A stretch of DNA of 64,000 bases from assembly GCA_017621455.1 (NCBI GenBank), contig JAGATC010000016.1, positions 62,001 to 126,000 of the forward strand, in the 5' to 3' direction. Source of the DNA: Alistipes sp. GTDB lineage: Bacteria > Bacteroidota > Bacteroidia > Bacteroidales > Rikenellaceae. Under the pieces are notes generated by a model. That model worked only from the letters and a program-made list of their open reading frames with translations. It was not told where the DNA came from and searched no databases. The position numbers and the translations under genes are program-made. How positions within the stretch are numbered: position 1 is the first letter of the stretch; every line of letters starts with the position of its first letter. Of this stretch, positions 44,238-54,199 are shown one piece after another.

Positions 44238-44750
44238 CTACAATTTGTTAACTATCATCTCCACCACATCGTCGTCACACATCGTCGTGCAGTCCACCTC
44301 GTAGTGTGCCATGCGATAGAAACGTTCACGTTCGGCCATCTGTTGGCGCATGAACACTAACAGCTCCTCGTCGCTCTTACCGCGGAACATGGGGCGCTTC
44401 TCGCGACCATACGCCGAGAGGCGCGAGAGTATCTGCTCGGGGCTACGACGCAGGTAGATAACGATACCGCTACGTATCATCCACTCCATGTTATCCTGCC
44501 ATGTGGGCAGACCTCCACCCGTAGCGACAACCATGTCGATGCCATCGTTTGCAACTCTCTCCACGGTCATACGCTCCGACTTGCGGAAGTACTCCTCGCC
44601 ACCATAGTGGAAGATGTCGGCTACCGAGGCACCCTCGCTGAGCTCCACCTCCTTATCAGTGTCGATGAACTTAACGCCAAGCCTACGCGCAAGACGCTTG
44701 CCTAACGAGCTCTTACCCGAGCCAGCATATCCCACAAGAAAGATTAGCAT
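44238..44750 (-). CDS. aroK: Shikimate kinase
   Basis: 170 residues. P-loop G-Y-A-G-S-G-K-S-S (7-15), shikimate-binding F-I-D-T-D, G-G-G-L-P-T-W, and lid R-E-K-R-P-M-F. It phosphorylates shikimate in the chorismate pathway. It lies between parC (12 bases upstream) and murI. Confidence 0.95.
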   Translation of the reverse strand: MLIFLVGYAGSGKSSLGKRLARRLGVKFIDTDKEVELSEGASVADIFHYGGEEYFRKSERMTVERVANDGIDMVVATGGGLPTWQDNMEWMIRSGIVIYLRRSPEQILSRLSAYGREKRPMFRGKSDEELLVFMRQQMAERERFYRMAHYEVDCTTMCDDDVVEMIVNKL

Positions 44751-44762
44751 CGTCGTCGTTGT

Positions 44763-47531
44763 TTAGAAGAGGTTGAGTTGCTCGGCGCCAAAGCCCGTAT
44801 CTGCCTCATCGCGCTTGTCGTAGTCGACATTGGGGTCAGCCTTAATATCCTCGCCTACAATGTCGTCCATGTCGATGGGCTCCTCATCCTCCATCGCCAC
44901 CATATCCTCACCCTCGTCCATCGAGATAGGTGCCTCGTTGAGCATCTCCTCGTCAACCTCCTCTACCTCGGGCTCCTCAGGCTCGATAAATCGCAATGAT
45001 GCCACCTCGTAGTTGGTAAGTCGCTTACCCTTAGCACGATGGCTCTTTACGGCGATAAAACCTTCCACATCGACCATCTCCACGGGACGGCTCTCATGCT
45101 GGCCACCAAACGTAATCTCCAACTCGGCACCCTTGCGGTGTGTTATAGCCACAAAGCGCATAGGAGCACCCTCCTCCAGGAAGAACTGAGTCTTATCGCT
45201 CATCTCAAGCTGGAAACGCTTCATATAGTAGTAGTTCTGCTCGCCATCGTAGTAGCACAGGGCATATACCCTATCGGCCACATAGCGCTCAACGAGGATG
45301 GTATCGTCGGGGAAGTGCTGCTGCACATCGAAGCCCGTAATGTAGTACTGATTCTTACGTGTCCATACCACAATCTTATCCTCGCCCTTGAACTCACCGA
45401 GTAGCATACCGCGACCATCGGTATTTAGGCGGCGTACATCCTCGTCGTACCATATATTCTGGCCTCCGAGGGTTGAGGCGCAACGCTCCTTAAGCACTAT
45501 CTTGTTTATCGGATAGCGCGTAACGAGGTTACCCACACTCTGGCGTCCCTTGATAGCCAATGTAGAGAGGTCGAGGTCGATGATGCACTTCTTGAGGCGC
45601 GCCCTGGGGCGTAGGTAGAGCTTCAATATCTCCGCCTCACCGTTGGGGTTAACCGACAAGTAGAGAAGTTCGCTCTTGGGGGTACCCTTCGTCAGGTCGT
45701 ACTCCTTATCTCGCGTGACTGACTTAATGGCGCAGCGCTTCATCATAATAGCGCCACCACGGCCATCGCGGTAGAGCATGTTGTAGATGGTGCGCTCGTC
45801 GTTACGCTTATATATACCTATATAATATATACCCTTATCGAAGAATGCCTTCTCCGAGATCTTTGTAATCTTATAACGGCCATCCTTTAGTATTATTATC
45901 ACATCGTCGAGGTTCGAGCAGTCGCACACAAACTCCGAGTCCTTCATGCTCTTACCAAAGCCGAAGAAGCCCTCTGCCCTATCGACGTAGAGCTTAGCGT
46001 TCGACGATGCCACTTTCCACGCCTCGATGGTGTCGAACTCACGTATCTCGGTGCGGCGCTCCTTACCCTCGCCATACTTAGCCTTGATACGCTCGAAGTA
46101 GGCAATGGCGTAGTCGGTGAGGTGGTCGATGTCGTGCTTCGTCTGCTTGATATCCTTCTCTATCTGCTTAATATCGTTGTCGGCCTTATCGGAGTCGTAG
46201 CGCGAGATACGTATGAACTTAAGCTCAGTGAGGCGCTGCACATCCTCGAGTGTCACCTCTCGCTTGAGCTTCGACTTGAATGGTTCGAGGCCCTTATCCA
46301 CAGCCTCGTATGCCGCCTCGCGAGTGCGGCAACCCTCGATAAGCTGATATAGCTTATTCTCGATAAATATGCGCTCCAGCGACGCCGCATGCCATGCCTC
46401 GTTAAGCTCGCCAAGCTTGATTTCGAGCTCCTTGCCGAGCAACGCCTTAGTGTGGTCTGTAGAGTAGCGAAGAATGTCGCTAACGCCCATAAACACAGGC
46501 TTATTGTCGACAATGACGCAAGCATTGGGCGAGATAGAGACCTCACAGTCGGTAAAGGCATACAACGCATCGATGGTCTTATCCGACGACTCGTCGGCAG
46601 CCACCTGGATGACAATCTCCACCTTCTCGGCCGTGTTGTCATCCACCTTCTTAATCTTAATCTTACCCTTATCGTTGGCCTTGATAATCGACTCCTTGAT
46701 GCTCTCCGAGGTTGTTGTGTAGGGTATCTCGGTGATTGCCAACGTGCGCTTATCTATCTTCGATATGCGGGCACGCACCCTTATAGTGCCACCACGCAAG
46801 CCGTCGTTGTAGTTGCTGGCGTCCATGATACCTCCCGTCTGGAAGTCAGGCACGAGCTGGAACTCCTCGCCACGCAGATAGGCTATCGAGGCGTTGATAA
46901 GCTCCACAAAGTTGTGTGGTAGAATCTTCGATGCCAGACCTACGGCGATACCGTCAGCACCCTGCGCCAAGAGCAATGGGAACTTAACAGGTAGCGTCAC
47001 AGGCTCCTCCTTGCGGCCATCGTAGGCCAACATCCACTCCGTGGTCTTCTTGTTATAGACAACATCGAGGGCAAATTTCGACAAACGTGCCTCGATATAT
47101 CGAGCTGCCGCAGCCTCATCACCCGTGAGGATATTACCCCAGTTACCCTGCATGTCGATAAGCAGGCCCTTCTGTCCGAGCTGCACCAAGGCATCCTTGA
47201 TTGAGGCATCACCGTGGGGGTGGTACTGCATGGCCTGACCCACGACGTTTGCCACCTTATTGTAGCGGCCATCCTCCACGCACTTCATGGCGTGCAGAAT
47301 ACGGCGTTGCACGGGCTTTAGACCATCCTCCAAGTGGGGCACGGCACGCTCCAAGATAACATACGAGGCGTAGTCCAAGAACCAGTTCTTGTACATACCC
47401 GTAAGCCTACGCACGCTGTCATCCGCCTCGGTAAGCTGTCCGTACTTACCCTTAGGAGCATCCTGCACATCTACCTCCTGAGCCTCGATGTCCTGAGCCT
47501 CAACATCCAATATATCTTTATTATCCTCCAT
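44763..47531 (-). CDS. parC: DNA topoisomerase IV subunit A
   Basis: 922 residues. After an acidic N-terminal ~35 residues comes the GyrA/ParC breakage-reunion domain: Y-A-S-Y-V-I-L-E-R-A-V-P, P-V-Q-R-R-I-L, active-site Tyr in A-R-Y-I-E-A-R-L-S. The tower and coiled-coil follow, then a beta-pinwheel C-terminal domain and an acidic tail (E-V-E-E-V-D-E-E-M onward). It lacks an obvious GyrA-box, and its partner gene overlaps by one base. Together with the separate gyrB at the window start this favours topoisomerase IV. Confidence 0.9.
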   Translation of the reverse strand: MEDNKDILDVEAQDIEAQEVDVQDAPKGKYGQLTEADDSVRRLTGMYKNWFLDYASYVILERAVPHLEDGLKPVQRRILHAMKCVEDGRYNKVANVVGQAMQYHPHGDASIKDALVQLGQKGLLIDMQGNWGNILTGDEAAAARYIEARLSKFALDVVYNKKTTEWMLAYDGRKEEPVTLPVKFPLLLAQGADGIAVGLASKILPHNFVELINASIAYLRGEEFQLVPDFQTGGIMDASNYNDGLRGGTIRVRARISKIDKRTLAITEIPYTTTSESIKESIIKANDKGKIKIKKVDDNTAEKVEIVIQVAADESSDKTIDALYAFTDCEVSISPNACVIVDNKPVFMGVSDILRYSTDHTKALLGKELEIKLGELNEAWHAASLERIFIENKLYQLIEGCRTREAAYEAVDKGLEPFKSKLKREVTLEDVQRLTELKFIRISRYDSDKADNDIKQIEKDIKQTKHDIDHLTDYAIAYFERIKAKYGEGKERRTEIREFDTIEAWKVASSNAKLYVDRAEGFFGFGKSMKDSEFVCDCSNLDDVIIILKDGRYKITKISEKAFFDKGIYYIGIYKRNDERTIYNMLYRDGRGGAIMMKRCAIKSVTRDKEYDLTKGTPKSELLYLSVNPNGEAEILKLYLRPRARLKKCIIDLDLSTLAIKGRQSVGNLVTRYPINKIVLKERCASTLGGQNIWYDEDVRRLNTDGRGMLLGEFKGEDKIVVWTRKNQYYITGFDVQQHFPDDTILVERYVADRVYALCYYDGEQNYYYMKRFQLEMSDKTQFFLEEGAPMRFVAITHRKGAELEITFGGQHESRPVEMVDVEGFIAVKSHRAKGKRLTNYEVASLRFIEPEEPEVEEVDEEMLNEAPISMDEGEDMVAMEDEEPIDMDDIVGEDIKADPNVDYDKRDEADTGFGAEQLNLF

Positions 47532-49396
47532 TAGCTAAATTGTTTGAGGTTTTCGATAATATCCTCCTCCACGCGCAGATTGCCTACGATGAAGTCCTTA
47601 CGGTCGGGCGTATTCTTACCCATGTAGAAGTCCAAAAGGTCGTGAATGGGGTCATCCTTCGTTAGGCGCACCTTGTCGAGTCGCATGCCCTCGCCTATGA
47701 ACTCCTTAAACTCGGCTGCCGAGATCTCACCAAGACCCTTGAATCGGGTGATTTCGGCCTGCGCGCCACACTTCTTAACAGCGGCCTGGCGCTCATCGTC
47801 CGTATAGCAGTAGAAAGTCTCCTTCTTGTTACGCACACGGAAGAGTGGCGTCTGCAAGATGTAGAGGTGACCCAGACGAATCACGTCGGGGAAGAACTGC
47901 AAGAAGAATGAGGTGAGTAGCAGACGTATGTGCATGCCGTCGACATCGGCATCCGTTGCGATGATAACCTTGTTGTAGCGCAGGTTATCCATATCCTCCT
48001 CGATGTTGAGTGCCGCCTGCAGCAGGTTGAACTCCTCATTCTCGTAGACCACGCGCTTGGTTAGTCCGTAGCAGTTGAGCGGCTTACCGCGCAACGAGAA
48101 TACGGCCTGTGTGCGTGGGTCGCGGCTCGAGGTGATAGAGCCCGACGCTGAGTTACCCTCGGTGATGAATATCATGGTATCGTCCGCAAGCTCGTGCTTG
48201 TCGGTATAGTGTATCTTGCAGTCACGCAGCTTCTTATTGTTTAGCGACACCTTCTTTGCCGCCTCGCGCGCCTTCTTCTGCACGCCCGATATAGCCTTGC
48301 GCTCCTTCTCGTTCTCCACAATCTTCTTTTGGAGCGTCTGCGCCACGTCGGGATGCTTATGCAGGTAGTTGTCGAGGTTTGTGGCGAGGAAGTCGCCCAC
48401 AAACTGACGCATGGTCACACCCTCCTCCTTATCCTTAGAGCCGAGCTTTGTCTTTGTCTGCGACTCAAAGATGGGGTCATTGATGCGCACCGACACCGCA
48501 GCGATTATCGAAGTACGTATGTCGGCGGGCTCGTAGTCCTTATGATAAAACTCCTTGATGGTCTTGGCCACAGCCTCGCGCAGTGCCGCCTGATGCGTAC
48601 CGCCCTGGGGTGTGTACTGACCATTTACGAACGAGTAGTATGCCTCACCATAGCCATTGCCATGGGTTATAACCACCTCAATATCCTCACCCGAGATGTG
48701 AACAGGGGCATACAATGGCTCCGACGAGAGGTTGTCGTTAACCAAGTCCAAGAGACCATTTTTCGAGATATAGGGCTTCTGGTTGAGCACTACCGTAAGG
48801 CCGAGGTTCAGATAGGTGTAGTTCTTGACCATCTGCTCGACATACTCTAAGTTGTAGGCATACTCGCCGAATACCTCGCGGTCTACCACAAACTCCACAT
48901 AGGTACCGTTAGGCTCCGCCACCCCACTCTCCGAGCGGTCGGTGAGCTCCAGGCCCTGCGAGAATGTCACGGTGCGTGCCTCGCCATCGCGTACCGAGCG
49001 GGCGAGGAAGTGGCTCGAGAGCATATTTACGGCCTTGACGCCGACACCATTCAGACCCACGGTCTTCTTAAATGCCTCGCCACCATACTTACCACCAGTG
49101 TTCATCTTGCTCACAGCATCCGATAGCGCCTCCAACGGAATACCACGGCCGTAGTCGCGCACTGACACCTTATCGCCATCGATGGTAATCTCTATGCGCT
49201 TACCTGCGCCCATGATAAACTCGTCGATGGAGTTATCCACAACCTCCTTGATAAGCACGTAGATACCATCGTCCGACTGTGTGCCGTCGCCCAACTTACC
49301 GATGTACATACCGGGACGTAGGCGGATATGCTCACGCGGCGATAGTGTAACTATCGAATCTTTGCTATATGCTGCTGTTGCTGTCTGTTCTGCCAT
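47531..49396 (-). CDS. parE: DNA topoisomerase IV subunit B
   Basis: 621 residues. GHKL ATPase domain ([28 protein letters not shown]), transducer domain, then TOPRIM ([15 protein letters not shown]). The short form (about 620 aa) is typical of Bacteroidetes ParE. The stop overlaps the parC start by one base, indicating translational coupling and 1:1 expression. Confidence 0.92.
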   Translation of the reverse strand: MAEQTATAAYSKDSIVTLSPREHIRLRPGMYIGKLGDGTQSDDGIYVLIKEVVDNSIDEFIMGAGKRIEITIDGDKVSVRDYGRGIPLEALSDAVSKMNTGGKYGGEAFKKTVGLNGVGVKAVNMLSSHFLARSVRDGEARTVTFSQGLELTDRSESGVAEPNGTYVEFVVDREVFGEYAYNLEYVEQMVKNYTYLNLGLTVVLNQKPYISKNGLLDLVNDNLSSEPLYAPVHISGEDIEVVITHGNGYGEAYYSFVNGQYTPQGGTHQAALREAVAKTIKEFYHKDYEPADIRTSIIAAVSVRINDPIFESQTKTKLGSKDKEEGVTMRQFVGDFLATNLDNYLHKHPDVAQTLQKKIVENEKERKAISGVQKKAREAAKKVSLNNKKLRDCKIHYTDKHELADDTMIFITEGNSASGSITSSRDPRTQAVFSLRGKPLNCYGLTKRVVYENEEFNLLQAALNIEEDMDNLRYNKVIIATDADVDGMHIRLLLTSFFLQFFPDVIRLGHLYILQTPLFRVRNKKETFYCYTDDERQAAVKKCGAQAEITRFKGLGEISAAEFKEFIGEGMRLDKVRLTKDDPIHDLLDFYMGKNTPDRKDFIVGNLRVEEDIIENLKQFS

Positions 49397-49413
49397 ATAT
49401 ATGCTTAGGTTTC

Positions 49414-50160
49414 CTACTCCTTTTTGGTTATACCCTTCTCACTGCGAATCTCTGCCAATGTCTCTACCATCTTGTCGTGCACCTCGTTCATCACCTCCTT
49501 GATGGAGCGCTCCTGTACCTCCTCGGCCGATACTGGGGGCAACACCTTGATGGTAACACGCGTGCGCCAGTTCATAAGCCACCCCTTACGGATGATGCGG
49601 TCGGTGCCGTCGATAACTACGGGGAGGATGGGCACGCCAGCATCCTTAGCCAAGATGAAGGCTCCCGCCTTGAAGCCGTGAATCTCACCATCCTTCGAGC
49701 GTGTACCCTCGGGGAATATCGACACCGAGGCGCCACGCTTAAGCCACTTCATGCCCTGGTCGTGCACAAACTGCATTGCCTCCTTAGGATTCGAGCGGTT
49801 GATAACGATGTCGCCGTGCATAAACAAGAGACGACCGATAAGCGGAATCTTGTACACCTCGCGCTTCGACACCCACTTGAATATGAGCGGTATGTGGTAG
49901 ATGCTCATGATGTCGACCATCGAGTTGTGGTTGAGAACGATGACGTAGGGCTGATTCTTGTCTACATGCTCAACGCCGATTGTGTCGCGGCCAAACACTG
50001 GAGGTAGTTCGAAGAATACGCATGTGATCCACTTCGAGATGGTGTGCACCACCACACGGCGCTTATCGAACGGATAGCAGATAAAAAATGCCACCCACGA
50101 CAGCATATAGAGCACTATTGCTACTGAAAAAACGATGATGTAGTAGAGTATACTTAACAT
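49414..50160 (-). CDS. plsC: 1-acyl-sn-glycerol-3-phosphate acyltransferase
   Basis: 248 residues. An N-terminal membrane segment, the HX4D catalytic motif N-H-N-S-M-V-D near residue 78, and F-P-E-G-T-R-S near 150. It makes phosphatidic acid at the inner membrane. It lies 17 bases upstream of parE. The short acidic/basic C-terminus is unremarkable. Confidence 0.92.
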   Translation of the reverse strand: MLSILYYIIVFSVAIVLYMLSWVAFFICYPFDKRRVVVHTISKWITCVFFELPPVFGRDTIGVEHVDKNQPYVIVLNHNSMVDIMSIYHIPLIFKWVSKREVYKIPLIGRLLFMHGDIVINRSNPKEAMQFVHDQGMKWLKRGASVSIFPEGTRSKDGEIHGFKAGAFILAKDAGVPILPVVIDGTDRIIRKGWLMNWRTRVTIKVLPPVSAEEVQERSIKEVMNEVHDKMVETLAEIRSEKGITKKE

Positions 50161-50338
50161 AATAAACTTGTTTTTTATTGACTATTTATTCAATTTGGCA
50201 AAGATACGAAAAATTTCAGAAAATAGCAACACTTATCCTAATTAGAAATTAGGAATCATTTTTCTCTTTGCTCTTTCATCTCTTAGTCGGGCGCTGCGCT
50301 TGAGAGGGCGCTTGAGAGGGGATGAACTACACGGAAGA

Positions 50339-50430
50339 GCGTCATTCCGAGGAAGCGTAGCGACCGTGGGAATCTCATACCGAAACAACTGAAGAGATTG
50401 CCACGAGCCTAACGGCTCTCGCAATGACGC
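50339..50430 (-). repeat. CGTCATTGCGAG dispersed repeat, copy 2 (inverted)
   Basis: Reverse-orientation homologue of 15972-16062: GCGTCATTCCGAGG at the left, GGCTCTCGCAATGACGC at the right, and the same AGAGATTGCCACGAGCC core. It lies in the non-coding gap 50161-50648, which otherwise holds only short fragments. Confidence 0.7.
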
Positions 50431-50540
50431 TTTATTTACTCCCCACCGCTTGCTTGAAGGACGCTGACCTATTCAATTAGAAATGAGCAATTAGAAATAA
50501 TTTTTCTGTTGATGTAGGCGTTCGTTACTCCACTAACCTT

Positions 50541-50575
50541 GTCATTCTGAGCGCAGCGAAGAATCTGGTAATCAG
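50541..50575. repeat. GTCATTCTGAGCG repeat, partial
   Basis: GTCATTCTGAGCGCAGCGAAGAATCTGGTAATCA: only one end of the dispersed family. Confidence 0.55.
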
Positions 50576-50589
50576 CGTGATAATAAAAA

Positions 50590-50615
50590 ATCTCCTTGCG
50601 CTAACGCAAGGAGAT
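50590..50615 (-). terminator. Intrinsic terminator of the barrel/GIN operon
   Basis: A perfect 11-bp stem ATCTCCTTGCG / CGCAAGGAGAT with a 4-base loop. On the minus strand it is followed by TTTTTTATTA, 34 bases after the GIN gene stop. Confidence 0.85.
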
Positions 50616-50648
50616 AATCAATCCGCAGAAATCTCACAATGAGGGCAA

Positions 50649-51359
50649 CTAATCGTTGTCGCGCTCTACGTCTGCGCCGCCCGAGGTGTTGATGTCCTTG
50701 ATTGCAGGGTTGCCACCGTATGATACATCAGCGCCACCCGAGGCAAGCACCGTGATGGATTCTGTGGCGTAGACCTCCACATCCGCTCCACCCGAAGCCG
50801 ATACGGTAACATACTCGGCATCAAGACGTTCAGCGCTAACATCCGCACCTCCCGAGGCAGCAACGTCGAACTGTCGACAGCTACCCCAAATCTCTATACC
50901 TGCACCTCCCGAGGTCGAAACGGTAATAGTGTCGCTATTCGCCTCGATGTCCACCTCGGCACCTCCCGATGCCGCTACCGTGAGCACGGGCACATTGCAG
51001 CTGCGCCAAGTGATGTCGGAGCCACCCGATGCCGCCAAGCCCTCATAGTCGTAGGCAGGGACACGCACCTCGAGAACCTTGGGGCGTAGTCTGCTCGTAG
51101 TCTGCTTGATGCAGAGGGTCGAGCCCTCGATGTAGACTTCCACATTCTCTATCACGTCGGTGTTGGTACGTACGCGCACCTCACCGGGTTGCAGCGTATC
51201 GTCGACAATGACATCCACGCCTCCAGATACAGAGAGCGCCTTCACCTCACCGCTAACGGCGTAGTCGTAATCCTCAATAGCTCCCTTGGCGGGTTGCTGC
51301 ACAATGCACGACGCTGCCATCAGAGCGATTGTCGTAAATGCTAAAACATTGATTTTCAT
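50649..51359 (-). CDS. GIN-domain (DUF2807) lipoprotein
   Basis: 236 residues. Signal with lipobox A-A-S-C (Cys18), then a repetitive beta-helix in which S-G-G-A-D-V or close variants recur about every 20-25 residues (V-S-G-G-V-D; A-S-G-G-S-D; A-S-G-G-A-E; T-S-G-G-A-G; A-S-G-G-A-D several times). This is the DUF2807 'head GIN' fold, called a putative autotransporter adhesin but without known function. It is 53 bases downstream of the outer-membrane barrel gene and closes that operon. Confidence 0.88.
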   Translation of the reverse strand: MKINVLAFTTIALMAASCIVQQPAKGAIEDYDYAVSGEVKALSVSGGVDVIVDDTLQPGEVRVRTNTDVIENVEVYIEGSTLCIKQTTSRLRPKVLEVRVPAYDYEGLAASGGSDITWRSCNVPVLTVAASGGAEVDIEANSDTITVSTSGGAGIEIWGSCRQFDVAASGGADVSAERLDAEYVTVSASGGADVEVYATESITVLASGGADVSYGGNPAIKDINTSGGADVERDND

Positions 51360-51412
51360 AATGCTTATGTTTTATATTCTTTTTATATTCTCTATGCTCC
51401 TATCTTATATAT

Positions 51413-53839
51413 TTAGTTGCCATTGCCGCCACCACCCAGTCGACCACGGTCGTCGGCCGAGCCACTCTCTACGCTCTTTGCGCGGAACTGCTTGCCAGAG
51501 TTGAAGTTATACGATATGGAGAACTTAACGCCGAGGCGCTGCCAGGGCTGGTTCGCTACCATCACGCGCTCGAAGGTAGGCTCCTTGATGGTGATGCGCT
51601 GCTTTGTAGACACAAGGTTCTGCGCACCGAGGGCGAGCGTCAGCTTATTGTCGAACATACGCTTCTTGAGCGTGAGGTTGAGGTTACCGAAGTCGGCAAT
51701 CTTGGTGTTACCCGCCTGAGCGCCGTGGATATACATACCGTCAAGCTCGATAAAGAAGTTTTTGGGTAGTGTGAACGACATCTGACCATTGGCTACGCCC
51801 ATAAAGTTGCGGCGCACGGGCTCGTCGGGATAGATGCGCTGACCCATATACATCGCCGTAAGGTTGAAGTTGGCACTCCACCACTTGGTGAACTGGAACG
51901 GCAGGTTTACCGAGGCGTAGAAGTTGTTGAGCGTAGGATAGTTGATGGTCTGCAATATAAGCAACTCAGGATTCTCGGCATCCACCAGTGTGGTCTGCTG
52001 TATGGCGTTCTCCATAATCTGCACGCCAAAGCTGATGGTATACTTATATTTAAGTACGGCAGTTACCGACACGGAGTTGTTGTACGAGGGCTTAAGGTTG
52101 GGGTTACCGCGCTGTATCATATACTCCGAAATTTTTGTCTCGTTGGGTGATAGCGCCCAGAACGAGGGTCGGCTGATGGTACGCGAATACTGAGCGATAA
52201 GCGAGTAGGCGCCATCTGCGGTGAGGGCATACGAGATGTTGGCGTTGGGGAAGAGGTCGAAGTAGTCCTGCTTGACGAGCTTATCTGCCGAGCGGAACGC
52301 CGTATACTCACCGCGCAGACCTCCCACAAGGCTCACGCGACCGAGGCGTGCTGTGGCGATAACGTATGCAGCACCGATATTCTCCCTATAGCCAATGTCG
52401 TAGCTCTGTGTGGTGTTAGGCAGCCAAGTCTCACCCTTAAGATACTCATAATCTGCCCAGTTGGCGTTGCTGTTATAGGTGTACTTCAAGCCCGCCTTAA
52501 GAGTTACCTTTGGTGAGAGTACCTGCTCGAGGGCTACGGTCGCTGTAGCAAGCTGATAGCGGCTATCCGAGGCGTAGCGATAGGTAGAGTCGCGCAAGAT
52601 GTCGGGCGTATGGAACATATACTCTGTGTCGAAGTAGTTGTACTGACGGGGCATACGCGAGTTGGTATAGTCGCCTATAAACTTTAGCGTCGAGCCCTTG
52701 TCGTCGAGCTTATAGATGTAGTTCGCTGTGGCGGTGTACATATGGCTGTTGTTTGTGCCGTCGTATGTACCGTCTGTACGTGTTGTAAGCTCGTTGATGC
52801 GATGCTCGGTCCAGGTGTCGGTGTTGTCGCTATAGCCCCAATAGTTGTACTGAAACTCTGCACCTATCGAGTGGCGGTCGTTGATGTCGTAGACGATGCC
52901 CACGTTACCTCCAGCCCACTTCGAGCGCTCATCCATCTCGGTCTCGGCATCGATTACCGTACCCGAGGTGTAGTCGGTATGCTCCTCTGTGGTGTAGTTC
53001 TGTCCGTTGCCACCTGCCCAGATGCGACCATAGGCATTGACGCCACCGCGGTTGTAGTTGAGCGACAGCGAGGGCATTACGTTGTATGCACCCTTCGAGC
53101 CATTCACCACGAGCGATGCCGAGCCCATAAGGCCAGAGTCGATGCGGCGCTTGGTTGTAATCTTGATAATACCGCCCGAAGATGAGGCGTCGTAGTCGGC
53201 ACCCGACTGGGGCACAACCTCAATCTTCTGAATGTCGTCGGCACGCAACGAGCGCAGATAGGCCATAAGCTGTGCATCCTCCAACTTCACCTCGCGGTCG
53301 TTGAGGTAAATCTTTGAGCCTGAGGCACCATTAATTGATATTTTGTCGTCCTGAATCCATACACCTGGGGCGCTCTTTAGTAGCTCTTCGCCATCCTTAC
53401 CGAGGGCTATTGGCGAGTTTGCCACATCCACCACAAAGCGGTCGGCCTCACGGCGGATAAGCTGTGCCGTAACGACCACCTCGTCAATCTCCTCCGAGTC
53501 AGCATCGAGGATAATGTCGCCAAGGTCGGTTGCTGCCTTGATGCTAACCTCGCGCTCCACGCTCTTATATCCCACATATCGCGCGCTGAAGGTGTAGTCG
53601 CCCGCGGGCACCGAAAGAGCAAATGCTCCCTGGTCGTTGGTCGAGCCACCTGCCACCTGACCGCCATCGTTCAACACCACCACCGTGGCATAGGCTATGG
53701 GTGCTGCCTCGCTGTCGACGATGCGACCCGAAAGCTGATAACGCTGTGCCGAGGCCGTAGTCGCTACACTCATTAGCAACAACGCCATAGCAATAACTAA
53801 AAATCTCTGTGTCCTACTCACTCTTCTCGAACTTCTCAT
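51413..53839 (-). CDS. TonB-dependent-receptor-like outer-membrane barrel protein (OMP_b-brl_3 type)
   Basis: 808 residues from the ATG at 53839 (M-R-S-S-R-R-V-S); the frame is open to 53890 but the extra residues cover the promoter. Signal peptide to about residue 32 (A-S-A-Q), CarboxypepD_reg-like domain at 33-110 (L-S-G-R-I-V-D), a plug-like region (I-S-I-N-G-A-S-G-S-K-I-Y-L-N), and a long beta-barrel with C-terminal aromatic strand F-S-I-S-Y-N-F. No SusD partner, so it is not a SusC; the substrate is unknown. It is divergent from the ABC/GntR operon, with a shared operator-like site upstream. Confidence 0.85.
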   Translation of the reverse strand: MRSSRRVSRTQRFLVIAMALLLMSVATTASAQRYQLSGRIVDSEAAPIAYATVVVLNDGGQVAGGSTNDQGAFALSVPAGDYTFSARYVGYKSVEREVSIKAATDLGDIILDADSEEIDEVVVTAQLIRREADRFVVDVANSPIALGKDGEELLKSAPGVWIQDDKISINGASGSKIYLNDREVKLEDAQLMAYLRSLRADDIQKIEVVPQSGADYDASSSGGIIKITTKRRIDSGLMGSASLVVNGSKGAYNVMPSLSLNYNRGGVNAYGRIWAGGNGQNYTTEEHTDYTSGTVIDAETEMDERSKWAGGNVGIVYDINDRHSIGAEFQYNYWGYSDNTDTWTEHRINELTTRTDGTYDGTNNSHMYTATANYIYKLDDKGSTLKFIGDYTNSRMPRQYNYFDTEYMFHTPDILRDSTYRYASDSRYQLATATVALEQVLSPKVTLKAGLKYTYNSNANWADYEYLKGETWLPNTTQSYDIGYRENIGAAYVIATARLGRVSLVGGLRGEYTAFRSADKLVKQDYFDLFPNANISYALTADGAYSLIAQYSRTISRPSFWALSPNETKISEYMIQRGNPNLKPSYNNSVSVTAVLKYKYTISFGVQIMENAIQQTTLVDAENPELLILQTINYPTLNNFYASVNLPFQFTKWWSANFNLTAMYMGQRIYPDEPVRRNFMGVANGQMSFTLPKNFFIELDGMYIHGAQAGNTKIADFGNLNLTLKKRMFDNKLTLALGAQNLVSTKQRITIKEPTFERVMVANQPWQRLGVKFSISYNFNSGKQFRAKSVESGSADDRGRLGGGGNGN

Positions 53840-53875
53840 AATATGATATGTTTTATATGTTTTTTCTGTCGCTTT

Positions 53876-53883
53876 ACAAATAT
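53876..53883 (-). promoter_or_regulatory. -7 box for the barrel/GIN operon
   Basis: On the minus strand this reads TATATTTG, about 37 bases before the ATG at 53839. No clear TTTG at -33. Confidence 0.45.
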
Positions 53884-53934
53884 AACGCATAACCTATAGT
53901 TTTTGTAACATCGAGCGTTAATTTTTTCTTAATC

Positions 53935-53962
53935 GTGGTGTACTACCTTACTAATACACTGC
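53935..53962 (-). promoter_or_regulatory. Operator-like 28-bp site, barrel side
   Basis: On the minus strand it begins GCAGTGTA and ends TACACCAC. It matches 54119-54146 at 22 of 28 positions by eye, with both outer 8-mers identical. It lies about 50 bases upstream of the barrel gene's -7 box. Likely bound by the GntR regulator at 55781-56140 (inference). Confidence 0.6.
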
Positions 53963-54088
53963 AATATATAGGCTATTTCCTAATTCTCCAAACATTTTAC
54001 CCATTATTTTTCGACTAATTTATATACCTATATTTATTAGCTGTATAGCGCTATAATAGCTCTTTTTAAGAAAAAAGTTGCAGAAAAA

Positions 54089-54119
54089 TTTGGTAGTTCG
54101 AAAATTATATCTACCTTTG
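54089..54119 (+). promoter_or_regulatory. Promoter of the ABC transporter/GntR operon
   Basis: TTTG (54089-54092), 19 bases, TACCTTTG (54112-54119): a full Bacteroidetes consensus, 80 bases before the ATG. The operator-like site begins at its last base. Confidence 0.75.
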
Positions 54120-54146
54120 CAGTGTACTAATTAACTAATACACCAC
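54119..54146 (+). promoter_or_regulatory. Operator-like 28-bp site, ABC side
   Basis: GCAGTGTA ... TACACCAC, imperfectly palindromic (GTGTA / TACAC), positioned over the expected transcription start. Binding would block the operon, the usual autoregulation of YtrA-type GntR proteins. Confidence 0.65.
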
Positions 54147-54199
54147 TGCGGCAATAAAGTTACTGACCGCACACTACTAATTTCAAAATTAGGTTCGCT

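Noticed and set aside
53840..53890. Upstream start of the barrel protein (MRYICKATEK...)
   Set aside because: It would place the start over the -7 box and before a second, correct-looking signal peptide start at 53839.
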